The notes below the pieces were generated by a model. The model was given only the letters and a program-made list of their open reading frames with translations, did not search any database and was not told the DNA's origin. A stretch of 27,919 bases of DNA from JAQIBY01 sp034658655 (lineage in GTDB: Bacteria; Bacteroidota; Bacteroidia; Bacteroidales; ML635J-15). Location: positions 1 through 27,919 of the forward strand of contig JAYEFQ010000003.1 in NCBI GenBank assembly GCA_034658655.1. The letters run 5' to 3'. Shown here piece by piece: positions 15,148 to 21,617 of this stretch (its first letter is position 1; the number at the start of each line of letters is the position of its first letter). The position numbers and the translations under genes were made by a program.

Positions 15148-17058
15148 ATGCAACAAGATATTAAAACATATTTGAATCAGGACGAGAAAAAAGATTTGCT
15201 CAGAATTTTAACTGCCGGTTCTGTAGATGATGGAAAATCAACCCTCATCGGACGATTACTTTTTGATAGTAAACGATTATATGAAGATCAATTGGCTGCC
15301 TTGGAGCGCGACAGTAAACGTGTAGGACATGCCGGTGATGATATCGATTATGCACTATTATTAGATGGGCTGAAAGCAGAACGTGAACAAGGAATTACCA
15401 TTGATGTTGCGTATCGGTATTTCTCAACTAATAAACGGAAATTCATCATTGCAGATACACCCGGACACGAGCAATATACAAGAAATATGGTAACTGGTGC
15501 TTCAACTGCAAACCTCGCAATTTTGCTTGTTGATGCGCGTCATGGCGTAATCACTCAAACCAAACGACACACATTTATTGTAAGTTTGTTGGGAATTAAA
15601 CATGTAGTGGTTGCAATCAATAAAATGGATCTTGTTGATTATAGTGAAGATCGTTATAACCAAATTATTTCCGATTATAAGGAATTTGTAACTAGCTTAA
15701 ACATTCCAGATATAAATTTCATCCCAATTTCTGCCCTCAAAGGCGATAATGTCGTTGATAAATCAGAAAAAATGAGCTGGTTCAACGGAAAGCCCATGTT
15801 GCCATTTTTAGAAACTATTCATGTTGACAGCGACAGAAATTTTGAAGATTTCCGTTTCCCGATTCAATACGTTAACAGACCCAGCATTGATTTCCGTGGA
15901 TTTACTAGTAATCTCTCATCTGGAATTTTGAAAAAAGGCGACACAGTACGTGCATTACCTAGTCGTCAGGAAAGCAAAGTAAAATCAATTCATGGAGCGC
16001 AAGGAAATCAAGACATAGCATTTCCACCACAAGCAATTACAATTACACTTGAGGATGAAATTGATGTGTCCAGAGGCGATATGTTAGTGCATCCCGACAA
16101 TATGCCTCGGGTTGAACGTCATTTTGAGGCGATGTTGGTATGGATGGATGAACAGGGTATGAATCCTACAACAAATTATTACATTAAACATGCATACAAC
16201 AACACAAAAGTGCGCCTTGACAAAATTCAACATAAAATCAATGTCAACACGCTGGAGCGCGAAGAAAGTGCACCTTTTACGCTGAATGAAATTGGTCGTG
16301 TTGTGTTTACAAGTGTCAAACCGCTGATTTTTGACCCCTACAAACGAAATAAAGAAACAGGGTCTTTTGTTTTAATTGACCCAGTATCAAATAATACAGC
16401 TGCAGTAGGGATGATTATTGATAAGCTTAGCTTAAAAGATTTACCCTCAAAAATTACCGAACATGACAGACAAAAAATCAGTCGTGGACAAGCCTTAATA
16501 TCTGATGAGGAACGCGCTAAATTCCTCAATCAAAAACCGGCAACTTTTTGGATTACTGGACTTCACGGTTCTGGAAAAAATGAATTGGCTTACACTTTAG
16601 AGCGGAAACTTTTTGATGCAGGTGCAACTGTAATGTTAATGGATGGCAGCACAGTGCGTTCAGGGCTAAGTCATGAATTAAATCATTCACCTGCCGATAG
16701 AGCTGAGCATTTACGCCGTGTTGCCCATGTTGCGAGAATGCTGAATGACCAAGGATACATTGTTATATGTTCTTTTATTTCGCCTTATGAAAATATTCGT
16801 AAACAAGTCGCTGAATTAGTTGGCGAATCTCGTTTCCATGTGATTCATATGGATGCTGATATTGAGTTTTGTAAAAACAACAAACCAGCATTGTACGAAA
16901 AGTTTGAGAATGGCGAATTACATGATATGCCAGGAATTGATGAGCGATATGATATCCCAGAAAATCCAGCATTAAAACTCTCACCAAAAGATAGAGAAAC
17001 AAACCCAGAAACGATTTTAAATTATTTTTATCGCCAGAAAATTTTTCCCATTGATTAA
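15148..17058 (+). CDS. cysN: Sulfate adenylyltransferase subunit 1 (CysN) fused to a degenerate APS-kinase domain
   Basis: The first ~430 of 636 residues form the CysN GTPase: G1 GSVDDGKSTL, G2 region EREQGITIDVAYRYF, G3 DTPGHEQYTRNM and G4 NKMD, then EF-Tu-like beta-barrel domains. GTP hydrolysis drives APS formation with CysD. Residues about 465-636 are an APS-kinase (CysC-like) domain, the NodQ/CysNC architecture. Its key residues are changed: the P-loop reads GLHGSGKN (471-478; Asn478 replaces the Walker A Ser/Thr), DGDN is DGST (499-502), and KGLYxKAR has become KPALYEKF. SFISPYENIR is kept. The domain is probably catalytically inactive but folded, with a structural or regulatory role; this is an inference. 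The intact kinase is the separate cysC. The next gene starts after 21 bp. Confidence 0.93.
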   Translation: MQQDIKTYLNQDEKKDLLRILTAGSVDDGKSTLIGRLLFDSKRLYEDQLAALERDSKRVGHAGDDIDYALLLDGLKAEREQGITIDVAYRYFSTNKRKFIIADTPGHEQYTRNMVTGASTANLAILLVDARHGVITQTKRHTFIVSLLGIKHVVVAINKMDLVDYSEDRYNQIISDYKEFVTSLNIPDINFIPISALKGDNVVDKSEKMSWFNGKPMLPFLETIHVDSDRNFEDFRFPIQYVNRPSIDFRGFTSNLSSGILKKGDTVRALPSRQESKVKSIHGAQGNQDIAFPPQAITITLEDEIDVSRGDMLVHPDNMPRVERHFEAMLVWMDEQGMNPTTNYYIKHAYNNTKVRLDKIQHKINVNTLEREESAPFTLNEIGRVVFTSVKPLIFDPYKRNKETGSFVLIDPVSNNTAAVGMIIDKLSLKDLPSKITEHDRQKISRGQALISDEERAKFLNQKPATFWITGLHGSGKNELAYTLERKLFDAGATVMLMDGSTVRSGLSHELNHSPADRAEHLRRVAHVARMLNDQGYIVICSFISPYENIRKQVAELVGESRFHVIHMDADIEFCKNNKPALYEKFENGELHDMPGIDERYDIPENPALKLSPKDRETNPETILNYFYRQKIFPID

Positions 17059-17079
17059 TGCTTTTCTAAATCCCAATTT

Positions 17080-18087
17080 ATGATGGAACTCGCTGAAATA
17101 CAGGCCTTATTCGACCGATTTGCTAATAAAAACATCATTATTATTGGTGATGTTATGATTGACTCTTACATGTGGGGAAAAGTCAATCGCATTAGTCCAG
17201 AAGCTCCCATTCCGGTAGTGTCTGTGAGTGATAAAGAAAATCGACTTGGCGGAGCATCCAATGTGGCTTTAAATGTTAAGGCGTTGGGTGCAAATCCCAT
17301 CATGTGTTCTGTGGTGGGGGATGATGATTATGCAGCTGAATTTTTGCGTTTATTAGAAGAAAATAATTTGACAACAAAGGGAATTTTGCATTCACCATTT
17401 CGAAGAACTAGTGTGAAAACACGAATAATCAGCCAGTCTCAACATCTTTTACGGGTGGATGAAGAAGATGAAAATGCCTTAGATGCGGAAACGGAAACCC
17501 GACTTAAAGCAAAATTCGATGAATTGCTAGAACACTACAAGCCAGAAGCAATAATTTTCGAAGATTATGATAAAGGTGTTATCACACCCGAAATCATTAA
17601 ACATGTTGTGAATAAAGCCAATAAAGCTGGCATTTTTACAGCAGTTGATCCCAAAAAACGGCAATTTATGGATTATGTCGGGGTGGGTTTATTCAAACCG
17701 AATTTTAAGGAGATGAAAGAAGGGATGAAAGCCGAATTTGCAAGCGATAATTTAGCTGCTATTAACGGTTTGACAACGAAACTCATGAAGGATAAACAAA
17801 TCGATCGGATTTTGTTAACCATGGCAGATGCAGGTGTTGTTATTGCTGATGCTAATGAATTTACCCATATAAAGGCAGAAGTAAGAAACATTGCAGATGT
17901 TTCAGGTGCTGGAGATACCGTGATTGCAACGGCAACACTTTGTATGTGTTCGGCTTGTTCTTTATACGACATTGCTTTTATCTCAAATATGGCGGGGGGT
18001 TTAGTTTGCGAATATTCTGGTGTCGTGCCTATTGATCGCCAAGAGTTAATGGATGAACTTGAAGAAAAGTACAACGCAAAATATTAA
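17080..18087 (+). CDS. PfkB-family kinase, RfaE/HldE domain I type (probable D-glycero-beta-D-manno-heptose-7-phosphate kinase)
   Basis: The 335-residue protein has the ribokinase/PfkB fold. The N-terminal phrase IIIIGDVMIDSYMWGKVNRI with SPEAPIPVV, then LGGASNVALN and GADDYA-like VVGDDDYAAEFL, is that of the kinase half of RfaE/HldE, which phosphorylates heptose 7-phosphate in ADP-heptose synthesis for LPS. The catalytic GAGDT is at 276-280 (Asp279). The C-terminal nucleotidyltransferase domain of bifunctional HldE is absent, so this is a stand-alone kinase (HldA-like). It is the last gene of the sulfate operon, 21 bp after cysN and closed by a strong terminator. Why a sugar kinase sits here is unclear; its true substrate could differ from heptose. 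Confidence 0.85.
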   Translation: MMELAEIQALFDRFANKNIIIIGDVMIDSYMWGKVNRISPEAPIPVVSVSDKENRLGGASNVALNVKALGANPIMCSVVGDDDYAAEFLRLLEENNLTTKGILHSPFRRTSVKTRIISQSQHLLRVDEEDENALDAETETRLKAKFDELLEHYKPEAIIFEDYDKGVITPEIIKHVVNKANKAGIFTAVDPKKRQFMDYVGVGLFKPNFKEMKEGMKAEFASDNLAAINGLTTKLMKDKQIDRILLTMADAGVVIADANEFTHIKAEVRNIADVSGAGDTVIATATLCMCSACSLYDIAFISNMAGGLVCEYSGVVPIDRQELMDELEEKYNAKY

Positions 18088-18093
18088 CACCCC

Positions 18094-18125
18094 AAAAACC
18101 GCTGTTCACCGCAGCGGTTTTTTTT
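18094..18125 (+). terminator. Strong intrinsic terminator of the sulfate operon
   Basis: AAAAACCGCTG (18094-18104) pairs perfectly with CAGCGGTTTTT (18112-18122) around a 7-nt loop, and the T-run continues to 18125. It begins 7 bp after the stop of the kinase gene. Confidence 0.93.
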
Positions 18126-18145
18126 ATTCCTTATAGGTTTTACCC

Positions 18146-18187
18146 AGAAATAATAGGGATGCGATTAATCGCATCCCTACTATTTCT
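18146..18187. repeat. 42-bp near-perfect palindrome
   Basis: The sequence is symmetrical about 18166/18167. The inner 26 bp (18154-18179; half-site TAGGGATGCGATT) is perfect, one A/C mismatch pair follows at 18153/18180, and seven more perfect pairs (AGAAATA / TATTTCT) extend it to 18146 and 18187. It lies about 20 bp past the operon terminator. There is no T-run beyond TTTCTT. It resembles a REP-like intergenic palindrome or a large protein-binding site rather than a second terminator. Confidence 0.7.
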
Positions 18188-18317
18188 TAACAATCACTTA
18201 GCCCTGTTATGAGTTATAATTGATAAATCCCACTAAATTTGCAGTAGAACCTCTGATTTAATGTAGATTAAGGAAACGTTAAGGAAATAAGCCCAAAAAT
18301 TAAAATTATCTTAAACA

Positions 18318-18349
18318 TTGGAAACGCTTTGCGGTTTTATTGTTTCCAA
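18318..18349. promoter_or_regulatory. Operator-like inverted repeat upstream of tetR
   Basis: TTGGAAAC (18318-18325) and GTTTCCAA (18342-18349) are a perfect 8-bp inverted repeat with a 16-bp spacer. A second perfect pair, TTTGCGGT (18328-18335) and ACCGCAAA (18370-18377), is interleaved. A weak promoter fits here (TTG at 18340-18342, 21 bp, TACTTTAC at 18364-18371), which would start transcription just before ATG 18388. A regulator bound at the repeat would then cover the promoter. Autoregulation by the adjacent TetR protein is an inference. Confidence 0.5.
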
Positions 18350-18387
18350 AGGTAAAAATGCTTTACTTTACCGCAAATAATAATAGA

Positions 18388-19008
18388 ATGGATGAAAAAA
18401 TTATACATATCTGTAAAGAAAGCTTGAAGTATTTCCTTGCAAACGGTGTAAAAAACAGCAGCATGGATGATCTAAGCAAGCATCTGAGGATGAGCAAAAA
18501 AACCCTTTATCAGTATGTTGACAACAAAGAAGATTTATTGCACAAGGTGCTGGATACCATTCGTAAATATCATGATGAATCAAAGCATAATTCGTGGAAA
18601 GAAGGGAGAAATGCGATTGAAATTTTATTTAATGTAAGCCGTAAAATTTACGAATTTCAAATGCAAGTAAAAAATCCATTCCGATTCGATTTGGAAAAAT
18701 ATTATCCGCAGCTTTGGGAGCAATTTCAGCTTGATATGCGAAATAAGGCTCAAAATTATTTTAAAGAAAATTTACAGCAAGGCATCTCAGAAGGTTTGTA
18801 TAGAGATGATTTAGATATTGACATGACCTCTACACTATACATGGCAAAAATTGACGGAGTGCATCGTGACTTTGCAAAAAACTCCGAAAAATATACATAT
18901 CGTCAATTATTTGAGGTTTTGTTTGAACATCAAATCAGAGCAATTGCCACTTCTGAGGGATTGGCTTTTTTAGAAAAAGAAATTGAAAATTTAAAATTTA
19001 TTCAATGA
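18388..19008 (+). CDS. TetR/AcrR-family transcriptional regulator
   Basis: This is a one-component repressor, about 206 aa, with an N-terminal helix-turn-helix: GVKNSSMDDLSKHLRMSKKTLYQYVDNKEDLLHKVL, in which SKKTLYQYVDNKEDL is the classic TetR recognition-helix segment. The C-terminal part is helical and would bind an inducer and dimerise. I prefer ATG at 18388 (MDEKIIHI) because helix 1 starts there; ATG at 18358 would add ten residues (MLYFTANNNR), and a TTG at 18340 is less likely still. It is directly upstream of, and co-oriented with, a TolC-HlyD-RND efflux set, so it probably controls that operon. The inducer is unknown. Confidence 0.9.
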   Translation: MDEKIIHICKESLKYFLANGVKNSSMDDLSKHLRMSKKTLYQYVDNKEDLLHKVLDTIRKYHDESKHNSWKEGRNAIEILFNVSRKIYEFQMQVKNPFRFDLEKYYPQLWEQFQLDMRNKAQNYFKENLQQGISEGLYRDDLDIDMTSTLYMAKIDGVHRDFAKNSEKYTYRQLFEVLFEHQIRAIATSEGLAFLEKEIENLKFIQ

Positions 19009-19130
19009 GTAATCAAAGGATACATATAGGAAATACAACGAATCAAAACGATAGTTCACCGAAAGCTTCTATTGCTAATATTGTATCGACATTATTTTTA
19101 CATCCGAAATTACATCGTTCGAAAAATACA

Positions 19131-20465
19131 ATGTTTATGAAACCATTTATTGTTATCGCATTTTTAATTCTGACAAGTTTCACACCTACATGGGCACAAG
19201 AGACTGATATCAAAGACTCACAACAAGCATTCAGTTTAGAACAAGCTTTGGAATATGCAAGGGAAAACAACCGTGATATTCAAAACTCACAACTTGATGT
19301 AGAGTCTGCAAAAAAGAAAGTGTGGGAAACCACAGCTTCAGGGTTGCCTCAGGCTGAAGCGGGGTTTGATTATACTCACATTTTTGATGATGCCATTGAA
19401 ATGCCGTTTCCCGACCCAACGAATCCGGGGCAAAACTCAACAATTGATTTTAAACCAACATCAAATTTTAAAATAAATGCCAATCAATTAATTTTTTCTG
19501 GAGAATATATTGTTGGTTTAAAAACAGCAGCAATCTTTAAATCTTTAAGCAAAAAAAACCTTATTAAAACAGAGCAAGAAACCATAGAAGCCGTAATGAA
19601 TGCTTATATCATGATATTGGTACTTGAAGAAAATCGTAAGATTCTTGAGGAAAATTTAAAAACGATTGAGCAAAACATTTTTGAGATGAAAGAAATGTTA
19701 AAATCAGGTCTTATAGAAGATACGGATGTTGACCAACTTGAAATATCAAGACGAAATTTAGAGACTTCATTATCTAATATTACCCGACAAGTTGAATTGG
19801 GATACAAACTGTTGAAAATCAATATGGGCATGTCTTTGGATACGAAACTTATTTTATCTGAATCTATGCAAAACATTATTGATAAAATGATTAGTGAAAC
19901 CTTGCAAAATATGCAATTCAATGTTGAACAAAACATCGATTTTCAATTGTTGCAAACTCAGGAGGAAATGAAAACCATGGAGTTACGTCAACAACAAGTT
20001 GCGTATTTGCCGACGATCTCGGGGTTTTATTCTCATACTGAGAAATTAAAAAAACCTGAGTTTGATATGACTCCAAATGATTTGATAGGAGTTAATGTCA
20101 CCTTACCATTATTTTCAAGTGGGCAACGGCTTGCGAAAGTACAACAAGCAAATATTGAGCTTGACAAATTAGAAAATTCTAAATCTGCATTAAAAGATGG
20201 CTTAAACATGCAATTTGAGCAGGCTAAGGTAGATTACAACACGGCTTTTAGCAAATATCTTAATGAGGCTGAAAACACAAAACTCACAAAAAAGATTTAT
20301 AATAAAACATTAATTAAATACCGTGAAGGCGTTGCATCAAGTTTGGATTTAAGCCAAGTGCAATCACAACACTTACAATCACAAACAAACTATTACAATG
20401 CAATTCTTGAATTAATTCAAGCAAAAACAAGTTTAGACAAATTAATGACAAATCCTGAAAATTAA
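19131..20465 (+). CDS. TolC-family outer-membrane efflux protein
   Basis: The product is the outer-membrane channel of the tripartite pump. It has a signal peptide (MFMKPFIVIAFLILTSF to TWAQ) followed by the TolC-family start FSLEQALEYARENNRDIQNSQLDVESAKKKVWE, long coiled-coil helices, and the internal duplication expected of two OEP repeats (a second helix pair near GVASSLDLSQVQSQHLQSQTNYYNAILELIQAK). The frame is open further up to ATG 19005, which overlaps the tetR stop (ATGA). That start would bury the signal peptide behind a 42-residue polar extension, so I chose 19131; ATG 19137 is also possible. The HlyD gene starts 7 bp after the stop. Confidence 0.88.
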   Translation: MFMKPFIVIAFLILTSFTPTWAQETDIKDSQQAFSLEQALEYARENNRDIQNSQLDVESAKKKVWETTASGLPQAEAGFDYTHIFDDAIEMPFPDPTNPGQNSTIDFKPTSNFKINANQLIFSGEYIVGLKTAAIFKSLSKKNLIKTEQETIEAVMNAYIMILVLEENRKILEENLKTIEQNIFEMKEMLKSGLIEDTDVDQLEISRRNLETSLSNITRQVELGYKLLKINMGMSLDTKLILSESMQNIIDKMISETLQNMQFNVEQNIDFQLLQTQEEMKTMELRQQQVAYLPTISGFYSHTEKLKKPEFDMTPNDLIGVNVTLPLFSSGQRLAKVQQANIELDKLENSKSALKDGLNMQFEQAKVDYNTAFSKYLNEAENTKLTKKIYNKTLIKYREGVASSLDLSQVQSQHLQSQTNYYNAILELIQAKTSLDKLMTNPEN

Positions 20466-20472
20466 TCCCATT

Positions 20473-21612
20473 ATGAAAGTAAAACACATAAGTATTATTA
20501 CAATTTTGGCAATTATTATTATGAGTTGCGGTAGCCCTGAGGGTCAAAAACAAATCAGTAAGCTGGAGTCTGAAAAGGCGGAACTACAGGAAAAAATTGC
20601 TAAAATTGACAAGCAGATTACTGAGTTAAAAACAGAATTAGGTGATAATAAGAACATAAGGCGGGTTCCTGTTCATGTAGAAGCCGTTAAGCAGAGCAAA
20701 TTTCAAAATTATTTTACAGTACAAGGTAATGTAACTTCTGAAAATAACATCCAGGTTCCTGCAGAGCATACTGGTATTGTTAAGACAATCCATCATAAAC
20801 AAGGTGATTTTGTACAAAAAGGAACCATTTTAGCTGAAATTGATAATACGATTTTGTTAAGACAAAAAGCAGAAATAGAGACAAACTTAGAGCTGGCAAC
20901 AACCAGTTATGAGCGTCAAAAACGACTTTGGGAGCAAGAAATTGGCAGTGAAATGCAATATTTACAGGCGGAAAATCAAAAAGAAGGTCTTGAAAATCGA
21001 TTGGAAACATTAAACCAACAATTATCTCAAACAAGAATTACAGCCCCTATTAATGGCACAATCGACAAAGTAATCATCAAAGTTGGAGAAAACATCAAAA
21101 TGAATATGCCGGCATATCGTATTGTTCAACTAAGTAGCTTAAAGGTTGAAGCTGAGGTTTCAGAAAAGTATGTCGCTGATATCCATAAGGGAGATTCTGT
21201 TGTTGTGAGTTTTTCAAGTATTGATACTGAATTTGTAAGCGTAATTCAAGCCATTTCACAAGTTATTGATGCGGATACGAGAACTTTTACTATTGAAATA
21301 AACGTTCCTGAAAATTTGGAATTTGTTAAACCTAATATGCTAAGTCGTGTTAAGGTTTTTAACTATACAAATCTGAATGCAACAAGTATCCCATTAAATA
21401 TCATACAAAAAAATGAATTAGGAAATTTTGTTTTCGTTGTTTCAGAATTAGAAGGCAATAAAATTGCTGAAAGACGTAGTATTGTTGTAAAACAAAACAA
21501 CATAAAACTTGCTGAAATTGAGAATGGGCTTAAAGCTGGAGAGTTTGTTATCACAGATGGCTATCAAAATTTATCAAACGGACAATACATTGAAATTCTT
21601 GAAAAAAGGTGA
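20473..21612 (+). CDS. RND efflux periplasmic adaptor (HlyD/MFP family), lipoprotein
   Basis: The 379-residue adaptor links the RND pump to the outer-membrane channel. It is a predicted lipoprotein (MKVKHISIITILAIIIMSCG, Cys19). A short coiled coil follows (about 28-55, LESEKAELQEKIAKIDKQI), which is unusual before the first barrel segment. Then come the lipoyl/biotinyl half-motif GIVKTIHHKQGDFVQKGTILAEID, an alpha-hairpin (residues ~125-190), the second lipoyl half RITAPINGTIDKVIIKVGENI, a beta-barrel and a membrane-proximal domain. It lies between the TolC and RND genes with 5-8 bp gaps, so the three are translated from one message. Confidence 0.92.
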   Translation: MKVKHISIITILAIIIMSCGSPEGQKQISKLESEKAELQEKIAKIDKQITELKTELGDNKNIRRVPVHVEAVKQSKFQNYFTVQGNVTSENNIQVPAEHTGIVKTIHHKQGDFVQKGTILAEIDNTILLRQKAEIETNLELATTSYERQKRLWEQEIGSEMQYLQAENQKEGLENRLETLNQQLSQTRITAPINGTIDKVIIKVGENIKMNMPAYRIVQLSSLKVEAEVSEKYVADIHKGDSVVVSFSSIDTEFVSVIQAISQVIDADTRTFTIEINVPENLEFVKPNMLSRVKVFNYTNLNATSIPLNIIQKNELGNFVFVVSELEGNKIAERRSIVVKQNNIKLAEIENGLKAGEFVITDGYQNLSNGQYIEILEKR

Positions 21613-21617
21613 AAATC

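Noticed and set aside
18234..18241. TAAATTTG as a -7 element for tetR
   Set aside because: It matches TAnnTTTG but lacks a -33 element and would give a leader of about 140 nt; the site near 18364 fits the gene start better.
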